Notes under the pieces: model-generated | The model's input: only the letters and a program-made list of their open reading frames with translations | The model's database searches: none | Told to the model about the DNA's origin: nothing | Assembly: GCA_000277445.1 (NCBI GenBank) | Contig: AJWJ01000383.1 | Location: forward strand, 1-23,028 | Direction: 5' to 3' | Length of the DNA stretch: 23,028 bases | Origin: Polysphondylium violaceum | Lineage: Eukaryota > Evosea > Eumycetozoa > Dictyosteliales > Dictyosteliaceae | Shown: positions 1 to 10,134 of the stretch, in pieces | How positions within the stretch are numbered: the stretch's first letter is position 1 | How the letters are laid out: each line of letters starts with the position of its first letter | Position numbers and translations under genes: made by a program

Positions 1-51
1 AAATNTTAAAAAAAAAAACATACACAAATTTACAAAGATTATATATATACA

Positions 52-393
52 ATGTCATCATATTCAAATGTCGTAGGAGGAAAACTTAAATTAAAAGGAG
101 AAGTACCATTAACTCCTAATCATTCAAAGAAAAAGAAAAAGGATAAAAAAAAAGTATTAAGACAACAAGATGATAAATTAGAGAATAATGAACAAGATAA
201 ACAACAACACATCAGTAATGATGATCATTTAACACCAGCAGAAAAAAGACATAAAGAAAAGTTATTAAAAAAAGAAAAAGAAAGAATAGATAAGATCATA
301 AACAAGTCACATAAAGAGAAAGTAGAAGAGTATAATAAATATCTATCAAGTTTATCTGAACATCACGATGTACCTAAAGTTGGTCCAGGTTAA
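52..393 (+). CDS. FAM32A-like spliceosomal protein
   Basis: This is a complete intronless gene for 113 residues. The N-terminus carries VGGKLKLKGE, followed by a Lys-rich basic block (about 25-36), a Gln/Asp/Asn-rich stretch, a charged helix with TPAEKRHKEK (about 61-70), and a C-terminus with YNKYLSSLSEHHDVPKVGPG. The GxLKLKG start, the KKKKKDKKK block and the LTEHxDIPKV-type end are hallmarks of the FAM32A family, and the length is typical. From knowledge of the family, human FAM32A sits in the catalytic spliceosome and helps the second splicing step. A nuclear role here is inferred by homology. The start at 52 follows an A-rich leader, and only 51 bases (one of them N) precede it, so the promoter lies mostly outside the window. 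It converges on the next gene. Confidence 0.9.
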   Translation: MSSYSNVVGGKLKLKGEVPLTPNHSKKKKKDKKKVLRQQDDKLENNEQDKQQHISNDDHLTPAEKRHKEKLLKKEKERIDKIINKSHKEKVEEYNKYLSSLSEHHDVPKVGPG

Positions 394-438
394 TAAATCA
401 ATAGAAAATAAATAAAATATAATATATAATAATTTATT
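392..438. terminator. Shared convergent 3' end with polyadenylation signals
   Basis: Two genes converge here. On the plus strand AATAAA occurs at 392-397, overlapping the stop codon, and again at 411-416. On the minus strand AATAAA lies at 438-433, overlapping the stop codon of the hydrolase gene. Only 44 bases separate the two stops, so the transcripts very probably overlap at their 3' ends. Actual cleavage sites cannot be read from sequence. Confidence 0.5.
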
Positions 439-3128
439 TAAGTTTGTAAAGAAAAATAAGAACTTTCAATGGCTAAATTCCAACTTGGATCCCAAAAACC
501 AGTGGATATAATACCACCAGCACCCTTCCAACCCCATTCGTTACCTACGACCATGAAATCAGGGGCGACAACACCACTTCTTTGAGGGATTGCATGTAAA
601 GCATTATTAAAACCACTATCATCTACACCTGCAACATTTAATATTAAGCCTTGACCACATTGATTTGGTGCAATGTATGAAATACCAACACCATTTTGAT
701 TGTAAGCTTGGACGGGACCAATGGAAAAACTATTGTCAGAATTGAATATCACTGGCAATTGAGATTCAAATTTGTTTGCTACAAAGTTTTGGTAGGTGTT
801 ACCCAAGAGAATATAGTTTTGATTGGCATTACAACTACCGGTTGGAATAAAATCAACGTCGGCAATGATTTCTGGTGATCCTCTACCATAGGTATTGAAA
901 AAGTTGGCAATATATACAGCACCCCATTTCAAGAGTGATGCAGTAGAGGCGGTCGTGGTGTTGGTACCATAGATGATTGTAAATGGTTTTTCAAAGATAG
1001 CTCTCATTGGGCCATAGGTGGCGGGTGAACGTTCATAGGTGGGCCATGTGGTGTCGGTGGTAGCATTCCAATCTGGTAACCATTTATCTAGACGACAAAA
1101 ATGTTGATCTGGCAAGAATACAGTAGAGAATACTTGATTGTCTAAAATGATTTTCACAGGAAGACCAGCTTCTCTCACGGGGGTAGGTGTAAATCCAAAT
1201 CTACGGACATTTTGAGTGTTGACAATCCATACCAATTCATTGTTTTCATACATTTGTGTCACTTGAATACGAGCTACTCTAGCAGTGACAATGGTTTGGA
1301 GAATTAAAATATTTGCACGAGATCCAGAGGAAGCTGGATTATTTGTGGTGACTGTAATGGTTTTGGGAATGGGTGGATGATAGATTTCATATTGATTGAC
1401 AAGACTATCATAGTAATTCAACATAAAACTATCACTAAGAATACCATTAAACCAATGACCTTGATTTGGAACGGCACTAATACCAACAGCTGTTTCATTT
1501 TGACTAAGTTCACAAATCATTCTTGCCATTCTTCTTGAATGCCATGGATTTACATTGGTATCATTTTCTCCATATCTAGTCATCAATGGTAAACCTACAA
1601 GATTGGTTGAGTAGAGATCCAAGTCATGTTCGGCAATGGATGCCATTAGCAGCCCTTGAATAACTGGATCAACAAATGCTAAACCTGGGTCAGTGTTGTA
1701 GAAAATATAATGTTGAAGTTTTACAAAACCACTTGCACATGCTCCACCAATCACCAAATCACCATAGTGAGCCATCAAACTCCAACATCCAAAAGATCCC
1801 ATACTATGTCCAATGGCTAGAATACGATTGGAATCAAGTTGATAGGAACTCTTGAGATTACTTGGGACACCTGGTAAATTGTTGGCCAAATAATCTATAC
1901 CATAAAAGATATTTAATCTACTGGAACTCATCCAATCATAACCCCATGATCTTCTTCCTGTTGGGTAAATAATCCAGAGAGTCTCTTGAAGTGGTAATGC
2001 ATTTAACCAAGTAGATGCCTCTACACCAGCACCATGAGTTGCTACAATTAATCCACACTTTTGGCTATTTAGCCCACATGGACTAGTTGGTGGTGCTGCC
2101 ATTGCATATTGTACACTACCATCAAAATCTAGAAAAGTAAAAAGAAATGGTTCACCCCATTGTGTGCAATTCATAGTGAGATTAGTTGCGGCAACAAAAT
2201 TATCTTGAGACATAATATCCAATTCAATGTATAGTGGACATTTATATTCAGTAACAATATTCAATTCAACTTGAAGAACAAATTTTTGACCTGGTAAAAG
2301 ATCAAGTTGACTAGCGCCGGAAGCTGAATTTCTAATAAACTTTGATTGCACCAAATGATTATATGAATCACTTACTTTGAGCGATACATTGGTCAATACT
2401 TGATTTCCACTATTGATAACGGTAATGGCAGCAAAAGGACTCGCCAAATTTCCACCAACAACATCTGATACCAATGTTTCAGTTGGTAAAACCAATATGT
2501 CAGTCTGGGTTTGTGACATTGTACAGGTGAAGAATCCAACAGGACTTTGTGTGAGTCTAGTTGAACTTTGCATTCTAACATATAGTTTATAAGCACCGCT
2601 ATTTAAATCTATAATTTGTTGACCAGTACCATAGGCATAGAAATCCGAACTAAATTCGTAGATCAAGTTTTTATTGCTACTGGATTGAATATAGTATACC
2701 AATGTTGTACCAGTACAAGTTACTACATAGGTACCTGTGGTGGGCACATTGAAATCACCTACAGCATAAGCATACCATAACCAAATATTCCAACCCCAAA
2801 TCTGTTGCAAAAAACTCCAATTGACTATAGTCATCCAATCCAATGATAATGTGACACCTCCAGAGGCACTAGTGGTAGATGGTGCATTTACCCATCCGAC
2901 TAAGCTTGCATTGCCAAGTTCTGATGGATAAAGTGTTTTATCTGCTCTAGGAATATTAAATATACCCCCATATGCTTGTAAAGTATCTAATCCCTGCTCT
3001 CTTTCTCCTATAGGGAATGGTCCAATAATATCAAAATTACTAGGTAAACTAATAATGTTGTTGGATTTTACATTTGATATAAATAATATATAAATTAATA
3101 ATATTAAAATTAAATTTTTGAAAACCAT
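438..3128 (-). CDS. Secreted alpha/beta-hydrolase (peptidase S9-like) protein
   Basis: A single exon encodes 896 residues. Residues 1-22 form a classic signal peptide (hydrophobic LILILLIYILFI core), so the protein is probably secreted or lysosomal. Residues of roughly 25-320 carry a Trp-rich, beta-rich N-terminal region beginning GPFPIGEREQG. A hydrolase core follows at about 350-590: the oxyanion-type segment VATHGAGV, the nucleophile elbow GHSMGS with Ser442, Asp523 in YGENDTN, and His558 in NQGHWFNG. The order and spacing fit the Ser-Asp-His triad of prolyl-oligopeptidase-type (S9) hydrolases. A C-terminal domain of about 300 residues (590-896) is not recognised. Many N-x-S/T sites fit an extracellular protein. 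The substrate cannot be told; it could be a peptidase or an esterase. The start is chosen because it gives the signal peptide and follows an A-rich leader. Confidence 0.75.
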   Translation of the reverse strand: MVFKNLILILLIYILFISNVKSNNIISLPSNFDIIGPFPIGEREQGLDTLQAYGGIFNIPRADKTLYPSELGNASLVGWVNAPSTTSASGGVTLSLDWMTIVNWSFLQQIWGWNIWLWYAYAVGDFNVPTTGTYVVTCTGTTLVYYIQSSSNKNLIYEFSSDFYAYGTGQQIIDLNSGAYKLYVRMQSSTRLTQSPVGFFTCTMSQTQTDILVLPTETLVSDVVGGNLASPFAAITVINSGNQVLTNVSLKVSDSYNHLVQSKFIRNSASGASQLDLLPGQKFVLQVELNIVTEYKCPLYIELDIMSQDNFVAATNLTMNCTQWGEPFLFTFLDFDGSVQYAMAAPPTSPCGLNSQKCGLIVATHGAGVEASTWLNALPLQETLWIIYPTGRRSWGYDWMSSSRLNIFYGIDYLANNLPGVPSNLKSSYQLDSNRILAIGHSMGSFGCWSLMAHYGDLVIGGACASGFVKLQHYIFYNTDPGLAFVDPVIQGLLMASIAEHDLDLYSTNLVGLPLMTRYGENDTNVNPWHSRRMARMICELSQNETAVGISAVPNQGHWFNGILSDSFMLNYYDSLVNQYEIYHPPIPKTITVTTNNPASSGSRANILILQTIVTARVARIQVTQMYENNELVWIVNTQNVRRFGFTPTPVREAGLPVKIILDNQVFSTVFLPDQHFCRLDKWLPDWNATTDTTWPTYERSPATYGPMRAIFEKPFTIIYGTNTTTASTASLLKWGAVYIANFFNTYGRGSPEIIADVDFIPTGSCNANQNYILLGNTYQNFVANKFESQLPVIFNSDNSFSIGPVQAYNQNGVGISYIAPNQCGQGLILNVAGVDDSGFNNALHAIPQRSGVVAPDFMVVGNEWGWKGAGGIISTGFWDPSWNLAIESSYFSLQT

Positions 3129-3563
3129 TTTTTAATATATCTAAAGTATTATGGCTTTTTAAAAAACATTTGATCATCAAAAGACCAATCCCGACAAAAA
3201 AAATAAAAAAAAAAAAAAAATAGAAAAAAAATAAAAAAAAAATAAGAAAATTCAAATCGTTGATCACCAAAACAATTGTTAGAATATATATTACTAATAA
3301 TTTAGAAATGATATCCTCTATATTAATTTACTAATAGTTTGTTTACAACTTAAAAAAGACATTAAAGATTAATTATTTTTAAATCGATGTAATTTTATTA
3401 TTAAGGAACCACTAGGAAAATATGGTAGAATCCCAGTGGGAGTGATAGAGTCGAAAGTGTATTTTATATAAAGCTTTGGTAATTATATTTTCTATAGATA
3501 ACTAACAATTAATGAAAAATACAAAAAGTATTTGTTTGGAGAGAGTAATATTAATTGTATAAA
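3129..3563. other. Intergenic, hydrolase promoter side
   Basis: No gene is seen. On the minus strand this is the region upstream of the hydrolase gene and downstream of the small 67-residue gene. It holds an A-rich tract at 3196-3244 (a T tract on the coding strand, common near dictyostelid transcription starts) and an imperfect 9-bp inverted repeat, 3409-3417 with 3431-3439. Confidence 0.5.
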
Positions 3564-3832
3564 TTAACAAATGGGTCCCCAAAAGTTTGGTTGACTAAAG
3601 AACAATCTTATTCTACCATGAGCTTGAGGAAATTGATTACTAATTTGTGCACTAGTTTGATTTTGACCAATAGTATTACTGTTTTCCTGATTGTTGATTG
3701 ATAAAATACTAGACTTTTTAGAAAAGCTAGATAAATTTAAAACACTATTGATAGATTCTATAAAAAAATGAAATCATTAATATGCAATAGTATATGTGAT
3801 CAAATATATAAAAGATAAATACTAAAAATCAT
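3564..3832 (-). CDS. Small 67-residue two-exon protein, HssA/B-like style
   Basis: The predicted gene has exon 1 at 3832-3823 (10 nt: ATG ATT TTT A), a 65-nt intron at 3822-3758 with GT and AG ends and a T-rich run before the AG, and exon 2 at 3757-3564 ending in TAA. Joining them gives an open frame of 67 residues starting MIFKSINSVLNLSSFSKKSS and ending FFSQPNFWGPIC. The start codon follows an A-rich leader (AATAAAACA). The MxxFxSIxSxxNxS start, Ser/Asn richness and tiny first exon resemble the numerous small dictyostelid proteins of the HssA/B type, but the Gly/Cys-rich tail of true HssA is absent, so I treat this as a resemblance in style only. It has no signal peptide, no membrane segment and a single terminal Cys. 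Function is unknown. It lies upstream of, and in the same direction as, the hydrolase gene. Confidence 0.6.
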
Positions 3833-4794
3833 TGTTTTATTAAGTTTTTATTCTAAAACAGAGTATTAGATATATAGTAGGAGGTAGAGATTAGATTTAA
3901 AAAAACAAATTGAATACCATTATCTATTTAAATACAAATTTATTTACCTTTACCCGAAATCACAGGCAAAATTAAGTTAATTCAATGCAAATATTTTACG
4001 GATTTTGAGTAACATGCTACTGCTGAATAGTGGTTTATCCTTATTAGAAATCAAAACACAGTATCCTCCCTCTCCCTCCTTTTGAAAAAATGATATCAAA
4101 TGATATATCACCAATAACCCTCATCCCTCATTTTTAAACCCCTATTCACACACTCACATAAATAGAAAAGAAAAATATATGTTTTATATGGTTTATATGT
4201 TGAAACCTATTTCCACTCACTCATAATGCATTTATTTATTATATTTACCCCGCGCGCACTCACACTTCTATTTACTCTTACTATTTAGGAAAAAAGTGAA
4301 AATAACATCTAAAAAATAGTACCGGATACATCTATCTGTGTTGTTGAAATGAAAAAATCACTCGAGAACACCCACTTGACACACACACCCACCTCACCCA
4401 CCCACATACATTATCTATATATGTATAAATTATCTGTGGCAAATATTGTGATAAGTTGTCACTACTACTTTTTCTGTATATATTTTAGAATTCCAAAATC
4501 ACTACTTAATAAAAACTAGAGGTTACAACAGATATTCAAATTCACTGAATCTATATTTGGTTGTATGAATACCATCGTCATTGTTGTCTAAACGGTTTTT
4601 AATGCTTGTAACGTTTTCTAATCTAATGTTTTAGCCCTTTCCATACATTACAGATGATTTTGATCAAAAAAATAAAATAACGCAATAAACACACGCACAA
4701 ATAGAAAACATACTACTATTTTATCTATAATGATTAATCTGTCTACGTCAATCTAAACTAATAGCAAATTAATTATTAGTTGGAGAGTAGATGA
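3833..4794. other. Intergenic between the small gene and ELL
   Basis: No convincing gene is present on either strand, and short open frames lack coding character. The part near 3833 is the promoter side of the 67-residue gene. The part near 4794 is the 3' flank of ELL. Scattered C/A-rich patches (around 4140-4160, 4250-4265 and 4375-4406) stand out from the AT-rich background. Confidence 0.5.
4375..4406. promoter_or_regulatory. CA-rich element, GBF-type candidate
   Basis: A C/A-rich patch contains ACACCCA at 4385-4391 plus further CACCCA repeats. ACACCCA matches the CA-rich element known in Dictyostelium developmental promoters and bound by G-box binding factor. It lies about 550 bases upstream of the small 67-residue gene, which is the nearest promoter facing it. 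Its role is inferred; the patch could also be a simple repeat. Confidence 0.25.
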
Positions 4795-7388
4795 TTATGA
4801 TGATGAAGATGATTTATTGATATTAAAATCTTTTAAAATCTTTTTCAAAGAGATGAGTTCTTGATGTAATCTTTGATACTCTTCTTTTTCAACTCTAACC
4901 TTTTCTTTACGCTCAACATAAAGCGATTGAATATTTTCAGTTAATTTTTTTCTTTGTTCTTCATTGGTACACGATTCTAAATTCTTTTGTAATCCTTTAA
5001 AGTCTTGAATGTTTTCACATATAAATTTATGTATTTGAGTGTATCTATTGTATTTGTTTTGTGACATTTCTAAAACAATCTTGTAATCATCTTCATTCTT
5101 TATATGTGAAATTACCATTGGTTCTTTATATGTATCTTTATAAATTTGATTTACTATATTATTATTATTATTATTAGTGGTTGTTGTTGTCGTAGTTGTA
5201 GTTGTACTATTACTACTACTATTGTTATTTGTTGTAGATAATTTTTCTTTAATTGAACCATTTTCTTTTTTAGTTTCTTTTCTAATTCCATTTGTGTTGG
5301 TATTACCATTTATAGTTGAAGAAGAAGAAGAAGATGATGATGATGATGAAGATGAGGAAGGTATTGATGTTGTTGATGAAGATGATGTTGATGCTGCTGA
5401 TACTATTGGAGTAATGTTTTGATGTAAATCATTAATCTTTTGATCAACATTTTTCAAAAAGTTTGTTTTGTTTTTAAATGCATTCTTTGATGGTAATGGT
5501 GGAGGTGTAATAATAGTTGAAGGATATGAAGAAGGTATTGGTGCTAATTTAGCTGTATTATTGCTATTACTATTAATGCTACTACTATTACTACTAGTAT
5601 AGTTATTGTTATTATTATTATTATTATTATTGTTATTTGTTGAAGCTTCTGGTTTTTGAGGTTTAGGTTTGGACCAAGGGAGTAAATCACTATCTTTTAT
5701 AGTTTTATTATTACTGTTATTACTACTACTATTATTATTATTATTATTTGGTATATGGTTAGGTGATACATTTGGTGAAGAAAGATTTGGTGAAGCTGAT
5801 CTATTATTTGTATTTAAAAGAGGTATAGGTGGAATATTTAAAGTAGGTGTTAAAGGTTTTGTTGATGATGATGATGATGTTGAGGATAAAGTTGATGACG
5901 ATGATTCCTTTTTCGACGGTTTCTTTATTGAACTTGATGTTTTTGATTCAATATTCTTTACACCAGGAACTATTTTCTCTATTTCATTTGCTAAACTATT
6001 TTCTTTTTCTTTTTCGTTATTATTATTATTATTATTACTACTACTATTATTATTATTATTACTATTACTTTTATCATTATTTAATGTACTATAATCAATA
6101 AAAGGAGTATCAATTGGTAAATTTAACCTAGTTAAAGCTTCTTTTCTTTTAGTTTTTATAATTTCTCTTTCATCAGATTTATATTCTGACCAATCTATAT
6201 TTATATGAACAAAGTAGTCATCTTTAAGTATCCACACACCTGGTGATTTAAATACTGCAATCTTGTTTAAAAATGGATTTGCAACATCTATTTCATATCG
6301 TATTTTCAATAACTGAGGTGTTAGACCAAATGGCAGTGAATGAAGTAAATGTTTTTCCATTTGTTCTCCTTTTAATCCTAAATAAACTGCTGGTGTATGT
6401 TTTTTCTTTACTTGTTTGGTTGATGTTGTAGTTGTTGATGGTGTTAATGTATTTGTTGTTGTTGTTGTTGATGAATCTATATGTTTATCGAAATTATTAC
6501 TATTATTTGATGATGACGATGATGAGGATGAACTAGTTGTTGATCTAGGTGATATTGGAAGAGGACTAACTACAACTCTTGCCATACCATTTGATATATT
6601 TGGTGATGATGATGTCGACGATGATGATGTATGTGGTGGTAAATCTGGTGATAGTGTAGGTGATGCTGGTATAGATATATTTGTATTTGTTTGTGGAGAT
6701 AAAGGATTTGTTGTTGATGACGATACTGTTGATGATGTAGATGAAGATGATGTTGACGAAGATACTACATTTGTGTGTGTAATGATTGGAATTGGGGGTG
6801 GAGGTACAGCTTTAGGTAGATTGAGCACTTTTGGTTTTCTAATATTTGATTTTGCCAACATATTTGTACTACTAGTAGATGTCGTTGTCGTTGTTTTACC
6901 TATTATGATAACAATGTGTTAATATTATATCATATCGAAATAAAATATCGTATATTTTATATTACCTCCACCTAAAAGAACTGTTTTATGTCTCTTTCTA
7001 TTAAGTTCAGCTTCTTTTGCAGAACTTTTAATTCTTTTCCTATCATCAGAAGTTAAAGATGACTCTAAATTCAACTTTTTCATTACCGAACCTATTTCAG
7101 TGTATTGATTATTTTCTTGTAATAAACACACCTGTAGCTTTGTGTCCATAGGCGTTGAAAATATATATTCAACTCCATCTATTAAAATCTTTGACTATAG
7201 TAGAAAGCAAGGTATTAATACTATGACTATATATACAATTACTATTACTATTACTACATTACCTCTTCACCATAAAAAAACTGAACTTTATTCTTATTAT
7301 TTTCAATTTTATCTACTAGATCAGCTGATAATTTCAAAGACATAACAAACTTTGGCTCCTTATTTGTTTTTAGTACACCTTCATCCAT
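4795..7388 (-). CDS. ell: RNA polymerase II elongation factor ELL
   Basis: Three exons: 7388-7263, 7194-6966 and 6899-4795, with introns of 68 and 66 nt that have GT-AG ends and keep the frame (phases 0 and 1). The joined protein has 819 residues. Residues 1 to about 120 start with MDEGVLKTNKEPKFVMSLKL and give the N-terminal part of the ELL domain. Residues about 286-377 (VYLGLKGEQMEKHLL to the IDWSEYKSDEREI segment) fit its winged-helix part. About 380-700 is disordered, with long Asn, Ser and Thr runs. Residues about 715-811 (YKEPMVISHIKNEDDYKIVL, then a coiled helix pair) form the C-terminal occludin/ELL domain. From family knowledge, ELL suppresses pausing of polymerase II and works in super and little elongation complexes in the nucleus. 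The first exon was found by splice-site reading. The gene symbol follows the family name. Confidence 0.85.
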
Positions 7389-7905
7389 TTTATATTCCTT
7401 TTCTTTGTACACCACAATCACTCGTGATCACAACAAAGAGAAAGAGATGAGAGAGAGAAAGAAAGAGAAAGAAAGAGAAAGATAGAGAACTACGTTGTTT
7501 AGAAAAAGAAGATAGAGATATATTCTATTACTATTATAATATGATATGTATGTGATTATGACGATGATGATCTTGTACTCGGTTTTTAACTTTTTCTATT
7601 TATAATCATATGAACATATAAAAAATGATGATGATCTACTTTCAAGGTAATATAGATAAAAAGGTGTTCTTTTTTTTTTTTTTAGTTATTTTTTTTTTCA
7701 TTTTTTCTATTTTTTTTTTTATTTTTTTTTTTGAGAAATTTTATCTCTTTGTGAAATTTGATCAAACATACATATCATTATTATTATTATCATTCATTAT
7801 CAACTCACAAATAGATTTAAAATAAAAAAATAATAATTTTTTATTTATTTGTCATATAAAAAAAGGTAATAATTCGGGGGTATGGATTTCAATGATGATG
7901 CTGAT
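7389..7905. other. Intergenic, ELL promoter and UBR ligase 3' flank
   Basis: No gene is seen. It holds the promoter of the minus-strand ELL gene and the 3' end of the ubiquitin ligase gene. There is a purine-only GA-rich tract at 7433-7488 and long T tracts at 7670-7735. The T tracts give a spurious Phe-rich reading frame on the plus strand. Confidence 0.5.
7433..7488. repeat. GA-rich simple repeat
   Basis: An almost pure purine tract of irregular GAGA and GAAAGA units lies 45-100 bases upstream of the ELL start codon. It would form the promoter or 5' leader of ELL (pyrimidine-rich on the transcribed strand). A regulatory role is possible but is not shown by sequence alone. Confidence 0.6.
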
Positions 7906-10103
7906 TTACATTTCTCTTGAAGAATGTTCAGCAATCTTACTATCTTGATCAATTTCATGTTTGATTAATAAGGAATTCAATTGATTATATCTATTTGCAT
8001 TTAAATACAATGGTCTACCTCTTCTTAGATTTGGATCCTCTTCACCATGATCGTCCAAGTAGGGAGAGATCCAAAGTGTTTTTCTTGGAATATGAATCAA
8101 AAGAGTGCAACTAGTCTTGAGAATGAGGAACATACCTGTGCCAGCATTACATTTTTCGGCATGTAATATACATTCATTCTTTTGATCAAAGAATCTCTTG
8201 CAACAACCACCCAAACAACACAATGTACCACAAATGAGACAAAGTGCTTGAGTACTTGATATTGTCTTGCATTGGATGCATGGCATTGTAGAGTATTGTT
8301 GAGATAGTGTATTGTATTGTTCTGGTAATTGAATCAATATAAATGGTTGAGGTATTTTTGGATTTGGTAATATTGATAATTGATTTGTGGTGCTACTAGT
8401 AGTGGTTGCGGTAGTTGTGGTAGTGGTGCTAGTAGTAGTGGTTTCCATTGTTGAAGTAATAGCATAAGATTGTAATAATTGTTCAGACCAAGCAGAAACC
8501 AATGGAATGTGATCTGAATGACTGATCAAACAATTCAAGATGGTTAGACAATGTTGATCAAAGCTAGGAAGATTGAGATACTCTAAAAGATATTGAATCT
8601 CTTGATTTAAGTCATTGATATCAACTTGGTTACCGAGTGCATGTGGATTTACATTTAAACAACTATACAAAAACAATGCACAACGACGCAAGAATATCAA
8701 ACAATAGGATTTAATTGTTTGTAAGTGTTGATCAGATAATAGAGTAACTGGTGCAACTTGGTCGTGTGGACTGGTGATATATAGATTGACTTGATTGACA
8801 AATTCATCGTCAGATGGAGTGTCTTGCATTGGTTTAAAGTGTTGGAAAATGGCTTGAGTGATACAAGCATCATAAAACAATTTGGCAAGTACATAGAATT
8901 TCTTGTTGTTTAATGCCATATCTGTGTCTGCGTATCTAATAAAAACTTGAACAAATGTATGGAATAAATCCAATGACAATAAAGGTGGATAAGATTCTGA
9001 ATGAATACCTTCTTTTTCAATTTCTGGTTTTTTCATCTCCTTTTCATCTTCTTCCTCCTCCTCCTCTTCTTGTTCTTCGTCAACATTTACATGTATTTTA
9101 TCACTACTCTTGTTGTTATTATCTTTTTCCTTTTCCTTTTCTTTTTCTTTTTCCTTTTCTTTATCTTTATCCTTATCATCTACATTTATAATTGGAACAT
9201 AGTCTTCTTGTTCTTCAATTGGTAATGGAGTTGAGAATTGACCGGTAAGAGAATTCCATAATAATTTACCTTGATAAATTAATGGCAAGTTTGCACGACT
9301 ATGAGCAATAGATACTCTAAACAATGCTCTAGTATCTACACGATGAGAATCACTCATTCTAAATAATTGATATAGACTATTACTATTGTTGATGTTGTTG
9401 TTGTTGTCTGAATCATCTACACGAATGGCCAATTCAGCATCGGCAATAGTACTTGCAATCGATGAACATAGGAATGGAGAGACAATGGAATCTGTTTGAG
9501 ATTTATAGAAATTCAAATTATATCTAACACCAAAGATTCTAGAGGCAAATTGATCAATGGTAGATTTAACTTTTGATAAAGAATCTGGTGTCTCACAATC
9601 AATGGTTTCAATAGTGAGCTTTTTGTTGAGACTATCAAGAAATTCAGTGTAAGATTCTTTGCTAGATAGAGTTGGACGATGTTGAGCAACGGCACTAGAG
9701 GGAGTGATGACACTTTCACAATTTGAAAAAACATTATCTGGTACCACTGGTACAATGGCATTGGCAATTCTTCTACAGAGTACACAAAGGAATTCATTCT
9801 TTTGTGGATCAATAAGGTCTTCACCTTCAAAGTTGTTATTCTTGATCAATGACCATGAATAGTCGGCAAAACAATCAGCATGGATTTGATGACCACAAAA
9901 AGACATGTGTAAATTTACACTCTCTTCGGTATTTCTAAATACCTCTTGTCTACTAAACTTGTTTGACCATGGTTTACCTGTAACTGGTTGAGTTTGTCCA
10001 TCAAATTTAATAAAATAATCTTGATCTCCTTCGAAAAAGTCATCTTCATCATAAAGACTATATCGTTCATCTTCTGAATCTGAATCAATTTCAATAATTT
10101 GTC

Positions 10104-10134
<31 letters not shown>

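Noticed and set aside
3409-3439. Inverted repeat CCACTAGGA / TCCCAGTGG
   Set aside because: Nine-base arms with one mismatch in a single place are weak evidence of function; kept only as a note in the intergenic entry.
5177-6922. Plus-strand frames with Val, Leu, Tyr and Asp runs across the ELL gene
   Set aside because: They are complements of the Asn, Ser and Thr codon repeats of the minus-strand ELL gene.
7625-7825. Phe-rich plus-strand frame between ELL and the ligase
   Set aside because: Produced by T homopolymer tracts in non-coding DNA.
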